Made by a program: the position numbers and the translations under genes
NCBI GenBank assembly: GCA_030695925.1
Contig: JAUYOH010000148.1
Span: 1-64,000 of the forward strand
Direction: 5' to 3'
Length of the DNA: 64,000 nucleotides
Origin: Candidatus Omnitrophota bacterium
GTDB lineage: Bacteria; Omnitrophota; Gorgyraeia; Pluralincolimonadales; Pluralincolimonadaceae
Notes under the pieces: generated by a model
The model's database searches: none
Told to the model about the DNA's origin: nothing
What the model saw: the letters and a program-made list of their open reading frames with translations, nothing else
Shown here: in pieces, positions 28,165 through 39,218 of the stretch
Position numbering within the stretch: the first letter of the stretch is position 1
How the letters are laid out: each line of letters begins with the position of its first letter

Positions 28165-28248
28165 GACGTCATTCCCGAAATCTTTTGTCGGGAATCCAGA
28201 AACGCAAAATTGGTGTCTGGATTGTCCGATTAAATCGGACAATGACAA
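28165..28248. repeat. Multi-hairpin palindromic (MITE/REP-like) element between atpE and atpF
   Basis: ATTCCCGA..TCGGGAAT, ATCCAGA..TCTGGAT and ATTGTCCGATT-A-AATCGGACAAT nested inverted repeats. Confidence 0.8.
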
Positions 28249-28257
28249 TGGAAAATT

Positions 28258-28752
28258 ATGGACTTATTAAAGCAGTTCAGCACAAGCGAGATATTCGCGC
28301 AGATAGTCGGCTTCCTTCTTCTCCTCTTTCTCCTGCGCGCCTTCGCGTGGAAGAAACTTCTTAAGCTCTTGGACGACAGGCGCGAGAGGATCGCTTCGGA
28401 GTTTAAGAAGATAGAGGCGACGCAGGCCGAGATCGCTAAATTAAGGGCGGAATACGACAAAAAGTTAAGCGATATCGATGAGACCTCAAGGACAAAGATA
28501 CAGGAAGCGATGGCGCGCGCGAAACAACTCGCCGAGGAAGTAAGAGAATCATCGCAGCACCAGGCACGCAAGATACTCGAGAAGGCCGAGGAGAGCATAG
28601 GGATCGAGCTTGCCAAAGCGAAAGAAGAACTGAAGAATAAAGTGATCGATTTGACCATCAATACGACCGAAAAGATAATAAAAGAAAAATTGACCGAAGA
28701 AAAAGACAGGAAACTTGTCTCGGAATTCATCGAGGAGATAGACAAGGCGTGA
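28258..28752 (+). CDS. atpF: F0F1 ATP synthase subunit b
   Basis: N-terminal TM then long charged helix; operon position. Confidence 0.92.
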   Translation: MDLLKQFSTSEIFAQIVGFLLLLFLLRAFAWKKLLKLLDDRRERIASEFKKIEATQAEIAKLRAEYDKKLSDIDETSRTKIQEAMARAKQLAEEVRESSQHQARKILEKAEESIGIELAKAKEELKNKVIDLTINTTEKIIKEKLTEEKDRKLVSEFIEEIDKA

Positions 28753-29297
28753 AAGATAAGGCGGCAGCCAGGAGATACGCCGAAGGGTTCCTGGGTTTCG
28801 CGAAAGAGACTATCGGCCTTGAAAAGGGCTTTAATGAACTGGCGCTTGCGGTCCAAATAATAGCCGCCAACCCCGACTTAAAAAAACTTCTGGTGAGCGC
28901 CGAGATCTCTGAGCCGCAAAAATACGAAGTCGTCGACAATGTCTTCGCAAAAGATATCTCGGAGCAGACGAGAGAATTCTTTAAACTGCTGATACATAAA
29001 AAGCGCGTCGAGGATATCTACGATATCGCGGACCACGCCAAGGCCCTCTTCTGGCGAGCGCGCGGGATCGAGAAAGCCCTGATAACGTCGGCGACCAAGT
29101 TAAATAAAGAGACGATGGGCATCATAAAAGATAAACTTGAGAAAAAATCCGGAAAGCGGCTGGAGCTGGAAGCGCGTATAGACCCCGGCCTGATAGGCGG
29201 CATACGGGCGCAGATAGGGAATCTCGTCATAGACGGCTCTGTAAAGAGAAAACTCGCGCAATTAAAAGAATATTTGATGGAGATCGAGGTCGGTTAA
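28749..29297 (+). CDS. atpH: F0F1 ATP synthase subunit delta
   Basis: [13 protein letters not shown]...[32 protein letters not shown]. Confidence 0.94.
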   Translation: MKDKAAARRYAEGFLGFAKETIGLEKGFNELALAVQIIAANPDLKKLLVSAEISEPQKYEVVDNVFAKDISEQTREFFKLLIHKKRVEDIYDIADHAKALFWRARGIEKALITSATKLNKETMGIIKDKLEKKSGKRLELEARIDPGLIGGIRAQIGNLVIDGSVKRKLAQLKEYLMEIEVG

Positions 29298-29298
29298 A

Positions 29299-30834
29299 AT
29301 GGCTCTAAGGCCCGAAGAAGTAACTTCTGTAATAAAAAAAGAACTTGAGAAATACAAGTCAAAACTGAAGATGGAATCTGTCGGAAACATCCTCCAGGTC
29401 GGTGACGGCATAGCGCGCGCCTACGGGCTCGATGATGTCATGGTGGGCGAACTTGTCGAACTGCCGGGAAATGTCATGGGGATGGCCCTTAACCTTGAGG
29501 AAGACAATGTCGGCATCGTGATCTTCGGTTCGGATGAGAACATAAAAGACGGCGACCTCGTCAAGAGGACCGGCAAGGTAGCGCAGGTGCCGGTCGGAAA
29601 AGCCCTGCTCGGCCGCGTCGTGGATACCCTCGGAAATCCTGTTGACGGCAAAGGGCTTATAGCCGCCGATAAATACCGGCCGATGGAAAGCGGCGCCCCT
29701 AACGTCATCCACCGCCAGCCGGTCAAGGAACCTCTGCAGACCGGCATCAAGGCCATCGACTCGATGATACCGATAGGCCGCGGACAGCGGGAACTTATCA
29801 TTGCCGACAGGCAGACCGGAAAGACCGCCATCGCTATCGACACGATAATCAACCAAAAAGACAAGGACCTCTACTGTATATACGTCGCGGTAGGCCAAAA
29901 ACTTTCCAATATAGTCGCGGTGGTCGAGACGCTGGAACGATATGGCGCGATGGAATATACGATAGTCGTCAGCGCCCCTGCCGAGGCGCCGGCAGCCCTG
30001 CAATATCTGGCGCCCTACGCGGGATGCGCGATGGGCGAGGAGTTCATGTATAACGGAAAACACGCGCTGGTGGTCTACGATGACCTTTCAAAACACGCTC
30101 AGGCATACCGGCAAATTTCGCTTCTCTTAAGGCGTCCGCCCGGAAGAGAGGCATATCCGGGAGATGTATTCTATCTTCACTCGCGGCTGCTCGAACGCGC
30201 CGCGAAACTCTCGGACGCTCTCGGCGCGGGCTCCCTGACGGCGCTACCCTTTATCGAGACGCAGGCTGGGGATATAACAAGTTATATCCCGACAAACGTG
30301 ATATCGATAACGGACGGCCAGATATATTTAGAAGCTGATATGTTCCACGCGGGTGTGCGCCCGGCGATCAACGTCGGCCTCTCGGTATCGCGCGTCGGGG
30401 GAAAAGCGCAGACCAAAGCGATGAAACATATCGCCGGAAGGTTAAGGCTCGACCTCGCGCAATACCGGGAACTCGCGGCCTTCGCCCAGTTCGGCTCAGA
30501 ACTGGATAAGACGACACAGGCGCAGTTGACCCGCGGCGAGAGGATGACCGAGATATTAAAACAGGGGCAATACGAGCCCCTTCCCCTCTCAAAGCAGGTG
30601 ATGATAATCTACGCCGGTACGCACGGTTTCCTGGACAACCTGCATCTGGATTGGCTAAAGGAATTCGAGAGCGGTTTCTACGCGTATATGAGCGAAAACT
30701 ATCCGCACATAGAGCACGAGATAGACTCAAAGAAAGAGATAAGCGAGGCGCTCTCAAAGGAACTGGACAAAGCGATCGCGGAATTCAAGAAGATATTTGT
30801 GGAGCCGTTGACAAAAGATGCTATTATCACTTAG
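29299..30834 (+). CDS. atpA: F0F1 ATP synthase subunit alpha
   Basis: GDRQTGKT-type [21 protein letters not shown]; operon. Confidence 0.98.
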   Translation: MALRPEEVTSVIKKELEKYKSKLKMESVGNILQVGDGIARAYGLDDVMVGELVELPGNVMGMALNLEEDNVGIVIFGSDENIKDGDLVKRTGKVAQVPVGKALLGRVVDTLGNPVDGKGLIAADKYRPMESGAPNVIHRQPVKEPLQTGIKAIDSMIPIGRGQRELIIADRQTGKTAIAIDTIINQKDKDLYCIYVAVGQKLSNIVAVVETLERYGAMEYTIVVSAPAEAPAALQYLAPYAGCAMGEEFMYNGKHALVVYDDLSKHAQAYRQISLLLRRPPGREAYPGDVFYLHSRLLERAAKLSDALGAGSLTALPFIETQAGDITSYIPTNVISITDGQIYLEADMFHAGVRPAINVGLSVSRVGGKAQTKAMKHIAGRLRLDLAQYRELAAFAQFGSELDKTTQAQLTRGERMTEILKQGQYEPLPLSKQVMIIYAGTHGFLDNLHLDWLKEFESGFYAYMSENYPHIEHEIDSKKEISEALSKELDKAIAEFKKIFVEPLTKDAIIT

Positions 30835-31675
30835 GCAGATAAAAAGAAGGATACGCAGCGTAGACAGCACAAAGAAGATAACCCGCGCGATGCAGATGGT
30901 CTCGACGGCGAAACTGAAGCATGCGCAGGATATGCTCTTTGCCGGAAAACCCTATTATTTCAAGATGGACGCGCTCCTTAAAAAACTGCTCGCGAGCGCC
31001 AAGACAGCCACGCATCCGCTTCTGGAAGAAAGGCCGGTCAAGAACAATTTCACCCTTTGCGTCGTAACCTCGGACAGCGGCCTCTGCAGCACGTATAACG
31101 ACAATATCATCCGCATAGCGGAGGGTTTCATAAACAAACACGGCGCGGAAAACACAAGATTGATCACGATAGGCAAAAAGGGATTCAGTTATTTTAAGAA
31201 ACGTAAAATTAAGATAACGCACGCGTATTTAGGCCTGCAGGGGCGTTACTCAAACGAGATCGCCGAAGAGGTCATCAAGACCGTCGTCAACGCCTTCCTC
31301 TCGAAAGAAACGGACGAGGTCCATATAGCCCATACGCATTTCGATGCTACATTAAAGTACAGGCCGGAACTGCAGAAACTTTTGAACATAGATCGGGTCG
31401 CGGAAGAACGCGAAGTCGATTATATACTTGAGCCGAGCGCCGAGAAGATCCTCGAGGAGCTTATCCCCGCGTATATCTCGGCAAAAGTAAAAGGTATACT
31501 TCTCGATGCCTTCACCTCTGAACATTCGCAAAGGATGATAGCGATGAAGTCGGCGACCGATAACGCGGTCGAACTGATAGACAACCTCACTTTATTAAGA
31601 AACAAGGCGCGGCAGGCGGCTATCACGGCAGAGATAATCGAGGTTTCCTCAGCCGCGGAAGCACTGAAAGGATAA
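30818..31675 (+). CDS. atpG: F0F1 ATP synthase subunit gamma
   Basis: [63 protein letters not shown]. Confidence 0.96.
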   Translation: MLLSLRQIKRRIRSVDSTKKITRAMQMVSTAKLKHAQDMLFAGKPYYFKMDALLKKLLASAKTATHPLLEERPVKNNFTLCVVTSDSGLCSTYNDNIIRIAEGFINKHGAENTRLITIGKKGFSYFKKRKIKITHAYLGLQGRYSNEIAEEVIKTVVNAFLSKETDEVHIAHTHFDATLKYRPELQKLLNIDRVAEEREVDYILEPSAEKILEELIPAYISAKVKGILLDAFTSEHSQRMIAMKSATDNAVELIDNLTLLRNKARQAAITAEIIEVSSAAEALKG

Positions 31676-33088
<1,413 letters not shown>

Positions 33089-33094
33089 GGCCAA

Positions 33095-33370
33095 ATGACA
33101 GGTAAAACATTCAAAGTAAGCGTCATTACGCCTCGGCATATCGTCTACGATGGCCAGGCATCTTCTCTGATAGCGCCTGCCGAACTCGGTTATCTTGGCG
33201 TATTGGTAAACCATGCGCCTCTAATCGCCAACCTCGTCCCCGGCAAAATCACCGTCAGGGACCCGTCTGACAGGACAAGGATCTTTCGTTCTCCGGGAAA
33301 GGGAATCATTGAAGTACTTGAGAATAACGTCAACATCTTGATTGATTCTATAGAAAAAACCGACTTATAA
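33095..33370 (+). CDS. atpC: F0F1 ATP synthase subunit epsilon (short)
   Basis: FKVSVITPRHIVYDGQASSLIAPAELGYLGVLVNHAPLIANL; 91 aa, little or no C-terminal helical domain. Confidence 0.92.
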   Translation: MTGKTFKVSVITPRHIVYDGQASSLIAPAELGYLGVLVNHAPLIANLVPGKITVRDPSDRTRIFRSPGKGIIEVLENNVNILIDSIEKTDL

Positions 33371-33371
33371 A

Positions 33372-34607
33372 ATGACATTTCTATTACAACTCCTCATTGC
33401 GGTAAGTATAATAATCACGGCAGCGAAACTCGCCGGAAGCCTAAGCGCGGCTGTGGGACAGCCGCCTGTCTTGGGTAAGATATTGGTGGGATTAGTGCTC
33501 GGGCCCAGTCTTCTTAATATGCTCGGTTGGCCCATATTCCAGCCGCAGGCAGCCGAGATAGCGCCGCAATTAGGGCAGATCATACACTACCTTGCGGAAA
33601 TAGGCGTCATACTCCTTATGTTCATCGCGGGACTGGAGACCGATATAAAAGGCGTCTTAAAAGTCGGCAATAACGCTTTTTGGACGGCTGCCGGCGGCGT
33701 CATACTTCCTATGGGTGCGGGAACATGGTTTTCGTATTTTATGGGCTTCCCTCTCAGAGAATCGATATTTATCGGGACGATACTTACCGCGACGTCGGTA
33801 TCCATCACGGCGCAGACCTTGATGGAACTGGGCACCTTAAAGTCGAAAGAGGGTTCGACCATCCTTGGGGCTGCCGTGATTGACGATGTGATGGGGATCA
33901 TCGTCTTATCCCTCGTTGTCGCCTTTTCTCTTAATCCGCCTTCAGCTTCAACGGCTTCTTCGGCAAACTTCTCATCGATAATAATATTACTGGCTCAGAT
34001 CGCCCTCTTCTTTGTTATCTCGATATTCATAGGCTTTAAGTTCTTTGACCCTATCCTGAAATACGCGGAGAAGCTTACGGCAAGCAAGGCGCTATTCGCG
34101 ATGGTCTTGGTCCTCTGTTTTATGTACGCGTGGGCCGCCGAATTCTTGGGAAAGGTAGCTGCGATCACCGGTTCCTATATAGCGGGCGTCTTGCTTACAA
34201 GGACCAAATATTTCAAGCAGATAGCGGAGGAGGCAAAGACCTTTGCCTATCCATTCTTTGTGCCGATATTCTTAATAGATATCGGCCTGCGCGCGAACGC
34301 GCGTGAATTAGGCGCGAACATCATCTTTACCGTAGTGATAATCCTTATTGCTATCGTCACTAAGGTCTTTGGATGCGCGGCTGGTTCGCTCGCGACAGGA
34401 TTTAACATGAAGGAATCCACTCGCGTAGGCATCGGGATGATATCACGGGGAGAGGTTGGACTCATCATCGCAAGTTACGGTTTGACGCACGCTGTCATAA
34501 ACCGGGATATATTCTCGGCCATGATACTGATGGTGCTTGTGACTACCCTCATAACCCCCATATTATTGAGGTTCGTCTTTCCCAAGAAGCAACTTCTTGA
34601 AGTTTAA
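33372..34607 (+). CDS. Kef/NapA-type cation:proton antiporter (CPA2)
   Basis: ~12 TM; VLGKILVGLVLGPSLLNML; GVILLMFIAGLETDI; SRGEVGLIIASYG. Confidence 0.88.
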   Translation: MTFLLQLLIAVSIIITAAKLAGSLSAAVGQPPVLGKILVGLVLGPSLLNMLGWPIFQPQAAEIAPQLGQIIHYLAEIGVILLMFIAGLETDIKGVLKVGNNAFWTAAGGVILPMGAGTWFSYFMGFPLRESIFIGTILTATSVSITAQTLMELGTLKSKEGSTILGAAVIDDVMGIIVLSLVVAFSLNPPSASTASSANFSSIIILLAQIALFFVISIFIGFKFFDPILKYAEKLTASKALFAMVLVLCFMYAWAAEFLGKVAAITGSYIAGVLLTRTKYFKQIAEEAKTFAYPFFVPIFLIDIGLRANARELGANIIFTVVIILIAIVTKVFGCAAGSLATGFNMKESTRVGIGMISRGEVGLIIASYGLTHAVINRDIFSAMILMVLVTTLITPILLRFVFPKKQLLEV

Positions 34608-34609
34608 CT

Positions 34610-35161
34610 CTATTTCCTGCTTCCCGGTTTAACGATGGGTATGCCATTTTTGCAGAGAGGGCATTTTTCTGCTTGGTAGGTCTTTATATTTAATTTCGCG
34701 AGGGATTTGAAAGGGATTCCGAACTTTGCCTTGCCGTTGGACCTGTCTATTATGGCGCCTACGCCTACAACTTTGGCGCCGAGTGACTTGCCCATCTCGA
34801 CTACTTCCTTTGCCGAGCCGCCGGTCGTAGTCACATCCTCAACGACTAAGATCTTCTCGCCGCGATTTAATCTAAACCCGCGTCTTAGGGCCATCTTCCC
34901 CTCTTCCCTTTCGGAAAAGATCCCTTTTGCGCCAAGCGCGCGCGCGACTTCATACGCCGCCGTGATACCCCCTATCGCGGGCCCTATTACCACATCTATT
35001 TTTTTGCCGTGGAATTTCTTCGCCAGTTCGCCGCATAATTTAGCCGCGACTTTTGGGTCTTCGAGGACAAGCGCGCATTGCAGGTAATATTCGCTGTGAA
35101 GGCCGCTTGATAATTTGAAGTGCCCCTTATGATACGCGCCGCATTCCCTGAAGATCTTCAT
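34610..35161 (-). CDS. pyrE: Orotate phosphoribosyltransferase (start moved to MKIFREC)
   Basis: GHFKLSSGLHSEYYLQCALVLEDP; ILVVEDVTTTGGSAKEVVE. Confidence 0.94.
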   Translation of the reverse strand: MKIFRECGAYHKGHFKLSSGLHSEYYLQCALVLEDPKVAAKLCGELAKKFHGKKIDVVIGPAIGGITAAYEVARALGAKGIFSEREEGKMALRRGFRLNRGEKILVVEDVTTTGGSAKEVVEMGKSLGAKVVGVGAIIDRSNGKAKFGIPFKSLAKLNIKTYQAEKCPLCKNGIPIVKPGSRK

Positions 35162-35175
35162 TACGGCTTCCTGTT

Positions 35176-35886
35176 TCAAATCTCCATTTCCTCCAGGATT
35201 TTTTTCGCTGCTTCCGCAGGATCGTCGGCTTCTATTATAGGCCGGCCGACAACGATGTAATCCGCGCCGGATTTTATCGCCGAGGACGGTGTCGCAATTC
35301 TTTTCTGGTCGCCTTTCGCGGCCCACTCAGGCCGAACGCCGGGCGTCACTACGATAAAATCCTTACCTAATTTCTTCCGAATGGCGCCTGTCTCCTGCGG
35401 GGAAGCTACTACTCCGTCCAACCCCGCGTCTCTGGCCATCGTAGCGAGATTTAAGACTTCCTCCTCGACGCTCTTTTCTATCCCGACCTCGTTAATCGCT
35501 TTCTGATCCATGCTTGTCAGAATCGTGACTCCCAAGATCTTTGGTCTCTCCGAGAGGCCTTTGACCGCCTCGGCTGCTTTTCTCATCATCTCTGAGCCGC
35601 CGAGCGTATGCACATTTAAGATAAAGACGCCTAAATCCGATGCGGACTTTACGGCGGAAGTGACGGTATTCGGTATATCGTGGAATTTCAAGTCCAAAAA
35701 CACTTTGCCTCCTTTATCTTTGACCATCTTGACCGCGGCAGGGCCATATAAGGTAAAAAGCCCAAGGCCGACTTTAAATATCTTGACTGCCGGAATAAGT
35801 TTATCTGCAAGGGCCTTGGCTTCATCAAGCGACTTTACGTCAAGTGCGACTATCAATCTTTCGTTTGCCGCTAAACCTTTAGGCAT
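35176..35886 (-). CDS. pyrF: Orotidine 5'-phosphate decarboxylase
   Basis: LIVALDVKSLDEAKALADKL; VFLDLKFHDIPNTV. Confidence 0.95.
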   Translation of the reverse strand: MPKGLAANERLIVALDVKSLDEAKALADKLIPAVKIFKVGLGLFTLYGPAAVKMVKDKGGKVFLDLKFHDIPNTVTSAVKSASDLGVFILNVHTLGGSEMMRKAAEAVKGLSERPKILGVTILTSMDQKAINEVGIEKSVEEEVLNLATMARDAGLDGVVASPQETGAIRKKLGKDFIVVTPGVRPEWAAKGDQKRIATPSSAIKSGADYIVVGRPIIEADDPAEAAKKILEEMEI

Positions 35887-36788
35887 CCTATTAATTCCTT
35901 CATGTTTTTTATCCTACCCTGCCGCATGTATCTTTCTATCCCATCGATAACCTCGACGGCTGCCTTTGGGTTTACAAAATTCGCGGTCCCGATCTCGACT
36001 GCGCTTGCGCCCGCGATTATAAATTCCAGCGCATCATCGCTATCCATTATCCCGCCCATCCCTATGACCGGGATCCTGACTTTCTTAAAGACCTCCCAGA
36101 CCATCCTTAAGGCGATTGGCTTTATCGCGGGCCCGCTCAAGCCGCCTACGATATTGCCCAATACGGGCCTCTTTGTATCTATGTCCACGGCCATCCCTGT
36201 AAAAGTATTTACAAGTGAGACGGCATCCGCCCCCGCGTCTTCCGCGGCCGCCGCTATCGTCGCGATATCAGTGACATTGGGGGAAAGTTTGGCGATCACG
36301 GTCTTCTTTGTCTTTCTCCTAACCGCGTTGACGACCTCAAAAGCGGAGACAGGCTCACGTGAAAACTCAAGTCCGCCTTTTACATTTGGGCAGGAGATAT
36401 TTATCTCTAACGCATCCACCCTTTTGATATCATCTAGCCTTTCCGCTAATTTGACGTAGTCATTAACGCTATGCGCCGCTATCGAGACTATAACGGCGGA
36501 TCTTATCGTCTTCAAAAACGGTATTTTTTCTTTAATAAACGCCTCTACCCCGTCATTCTGAAGGCCTATCGAATTTAACATGCCGGACGGCGTCTCGACT
36601 ATCCTCGGAGGAGGATTGCCTTTCCTGGCCTTAAGCGTGATAGACTTCGTGACAATAGCGCCTATCTTATTTAAATCCAAGAGGTCCTTGTATTCCTCCC
36701 CTGACCCAAAGGTCCCGGACGCGACCATCACCGGGTTTTTAAGTTCAAGCCTTCCTATCTTAACTTTCAGGTCCGGCTTCATCTCCAT
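35871..36788 (-). CDS. pyrD: Dihydroorotate dehydrogenase, class 1B catalytic subunit
   Basis: NPVMVASGTFGSGEEY; EINISCPNVKGG; GMGGIMDSDDALEFIIAGASAVEIGTANF. Confidence 0.95.
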   Translation of the reverse strand: MEMKPDLKVKIGRLELKNPVMVASGTFGSGEEYKDLLDLNKIGAIVTKSITLKARKGNPPPRIVETPSGMLNSIGLQNDGVEAFIKEKIPFLKTIRSAVIVSIAAHSVNDYVKLAERLDDIKRVDALEINISCPNVKGGLEFSREPVSAFEVVNAVRRKTKKTVIAKLSPNVTDIATIAAAAEDAGADAVSLVNTFTGMAVDIDTKRPVLGNIVGGLSGPAIKPIALRMVWEVFKKVRIPVIGMGGIMDSDDALEFIIAGASAVEIGTANFVNPKAAVEVIDGIERYMRQGRIKNMKELIGCLKV

Positions 36789-37567
36789 ACCACCTCGTTT
36801 AAATTAAAGACCGGTCCGTCTTCGCAGACTAATTTATAGCCCGACCTCGTCTCTATAGCGCACCCCAGACAAGCGCCTACGCCGCAGGCTATATTTCCCT
36901 CAAGCGACGCGTAAGCTTCCGATTTTCGTTTTCTCGCGATAGCGGCGATTTCCTTGAGCATCGCCTCCGGTCCGCAGGCGTAAATAGTCGATAGACGATA
37001 GTCGATAGACGATAGTAAATCTTCCAATAGATCCGTAACTCCCCCCTTAAAGCCCTGCGAACCGTCATCCGTGGAAACTTTAATTTCGCATTCCAATTTT
37101 CTAAATTCTCTCACACACAGAATGTCATTCCTTGTTCTTGCCCCAAGCAAAACTAACGGTTTTCTGTGGACTATTGACTGTGGACTATTGACTATTTTTT
37201 CCGCCAGCGCGACGAGCGGCGCGACACCGATTCCTCCCGCCACAATGATAACATCCTTCGTCTTCCCTGGAACTGTAAACCCGTTGCCTAACGGCCCTAA
37301 CACGTCTACTTTGTTTCCCGGTTTCAGTTCCGACAAAAGACGCGTCCCTTTTCCTACGACCTCATATAAGACCTGGAACCCAGAATCATTTATCCTGTGG
37401 AACCCGAATGGCCGTCTTAATAAAGGCGAAGTGACATCGCCGCACCTCACAGTCAGGAACTGCCCCGGTTTAGCCTGCCTCGCGATCGACGGCGATCTTA
37501 TGTCCATCAGGAAATATCCACGTTTTACCTCGCTGTTAGAGACCACCCTGCCTAAATCCTGAACCAT
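36779..37567 (-). CDS. pyrK: Dihydroorotate dehydrogenase electron-transfer subunit
   Basis: VIIVAGGIGVAPLVALAEKI; ACGPEAMLKEI; EGNIACGVGACLGCAIETRSGYKLVCEDGPVF. Confidence 0.94.
   Translation of the reverse strand: MVQDLGRVVSNSEVKRGYFLMDIRSPSIARQAKPGQFLTVRCGDVTSPLLRRPFGFHRINDSGFQVLYEVVGKGTRLLSELKPGNKVDVLGPLGNGFTVPGKTKDVIIVAGGIGVAPLVALAEKIVNSPQSIVHRKPLVLLGARTRNDILCVREFRKLECEIKVSTDDGSQGFKGGVTDLLEDLLSSIDYRLSTIYACGPEAMLKEIAAIARKRKSEAYASLEGNIACGVGACLGCAIETRSGYKLVCEDGPVFNLNEVVWR
36985..37015. repeat. Heptameric short tandem repeat inside pyrK
   Basis: TAGTCGA TAGACGA TAGTCGA TAGACGA TAG (2 x 14 nt + 3). Confidence 0.9.
37164..37194. repeat. Second heptameric short tandem repeat inside pyrK
   Basis: CTGTGGA CTATTGA CTGTGGA CTATTGA CTA (2 x 14 nt + 3). 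Confidence 0.9.
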
Positions 37568-37583
37568 CTTTGCCTCTTCATCT

Positions 37584-38813
37584 TCAGAACAATGTAAGCT
37601 GTTTTTCTCTCACTTCGTCTTCATCAAAGATCTTTATCTTACCGTATTCTCCGTCATAACCGGGCAGGATACTGACTTTTCCTTTTCTTACCCTGATAAC
37701 GCCTTCGGCTATCTTATCGGGCAGTTGGCTCTTAAGTTCGTCTTCGCTCATCTTTAATAATATATTAAACTCGCTTCCGCATTTATTGATAAGGCCCGTA
37801 TATTCTCTCTCGACGGAGACGCTGGTCTCGCCCACCCCGCGCGCGTCCGCGATTATCTGGCCAAGCGGTATCATATGTTTAAACGGGATTGAATTATCCG
37901 GCACAACACCATCCTGCCTATCCGCTAAATCTTCCACCCTGTGCATGACCCCCACGGTGACCTTCTTGCCGCATACCGGACATAGGTTCCTGTTTTTTAT
38001 CGCGTCTTTGGGGGCAACGCGGGCCTTGCAATTCCTATGCCCGTCGTAATGATACTTACCCTCCTCGGGAAAAAATTCCACCGTATATAAAAACTTCTTC
38101 TTGTCCTTGGACTTTATAGACTCTATTATCTCTTTGTAATCCAGCACGCCGTCAAAGACATTCGCCTCCCTGCCGATCCTGTGCGGAGAGTGCGAGTCGG
38201 AATTGGATATTAACGCGTACTTATCCAGCTTGCTCAATCTCCAATTCATCGCAGGGTCAGAGGAAAGCCCTGTCTCAAGACAGAATATATTCTTCGCCTC
38301 ATCGCCGAAGCATTCCTCGACACTGTTAAATCCGGAATTCGACCCGAATATCGAGAAGTGCGGCGTCCAGGCGTGCGCCGGCACTATCAGGCATTCTCCG
38401 GATACGTCCAGACATACCTTGACCAAGTCCCTTGCGCTTAAATTCAATATCGGCCTTCCGTCCGAGACGAGGTCACCGTATTCTCCGAGCCTTTTATTTA
38501 ACCTCTCGGCTGTCTCCATATCCGGGGCGAAGATGATATTGTGTATCCGCTTGGATTTGCCGTCGACATAAAAATTATTAAAGACCTCGCATGTAAGGAT
38601 AAAATTTATTCCGTTATGCTCATACAGCCCGCCCGAAACCTGTTTTAAGTTCTTCTTTAATTCCATAAACCACATCGGGTGGGTGAAATCGCCTGTCCCT
38701 ATAAGCGATATGCCCTTTAATTTGGCCCAGCGCGCGAGTTCCCCGACATTCATCGACTCCGAGGTCGCGCGGCTGTATCTGGAATGTATATGAAAATCAG
38801 CTACGAATTCCAT
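37584..38813 (-). CDS. Endonuclease Q family protein (PHP domain)
   Basis: FVADFHIHSRYSRATSESMNVGELARWAKLKGISLIGTGDFTHPMWF; CPVCGKKVTVGVMHRVEDLADR. Confidence 0.85.
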   Translation of the reverse strand: MEFVADFHIHSRYSRATSESMNVGELARWAKLKGISLIGTGDFTHPMWFMELKKNLKQVSGGLYEHNGINFILTCEVFNNFYVDGKSKRIHNIIFAPDMETAERLNKRLGEYGDLVSDGRPILNLSARDLVKVCLDVSGECLIVPAHAWTPHFSIFGSNSGFNSVEECFGDEAKNIFCLETGLSSDPAMNWRLSKLDKYALISNSDSHSPHRIGREANVFDGVLDYKEIIESIKSKDKKKFLYTVEFFPEEGKYHYDGHRNCKARVAPKDAIKNRNLCPVCGKKVTVGVMHRVEDLADRQDGVVPDNSIPFKHMIPLGQIIADARGVGETSVSVEREYTGLINKCGSEFNILLKMSEDELKSQLPDKIAEGVIRVRKGKVSILPGYDGEYGKIKIFDEDEVREKQLTLF

Positions 38814-38876
38814 CGAGGTATTCGCAATCGTAGCCTAAGATCCTGAATGAATTAAGAAAGGTGCGGGGTCCATCTT

Positions 38877-39218
38877 TCACTGCAGCGGCGCCATCATAGG
38901 GTCATCTACCACCGGATCTAACACCTCTATCGCCTTTTGGACCGTCCGCCCAATAAGGCCTTTCTGGTAGCTGACGTAACCTAAATTCTCCTTGGCCTTC
39001 TTGCCGTAATAGGTGCCCGGGTATTTCTTAACTATCAATTCATAAAAATACTGCGCCTCATCATAATTCTTTAACTTATAGGCCACCTCACCGGCGTGCA
39101 GCCAGTCCTTCGCCTCCAATTTTTCCTTGCCGCTTAAGCCCGTATTAAGGCTGGCGCAGCCGAGCATCAATGTCAGAGCCACGGCTGAAAATACCATCCT
39201 GCTTATTCTGCCCATCAT
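38877..39218 (-). CDS. TPR-like lipoprotein (BamD-like, short)
   Basis: Lipobox LMLGCASLN; YKLKNYDEAQYFYELIVKKYPGTYYGKKAKENL. Confidence 0.7.
   Translation of the reverse strand: MMGRISRMVFSAVALTLMLGCASLNTGLSGKEKLEAKDWLHAGEVAYKLKNYDEAQYFYELIVKKYPGTYYGKKAKENLGYVSYQKGLIGRTVQKAIEVLDPVVDDPMMAPLQ

Noticed and set aside
29359-30063. 234-aa minus-strand ORF
   Set aside because: Shadow ORF entirely antisense to atpA; no domain signature.
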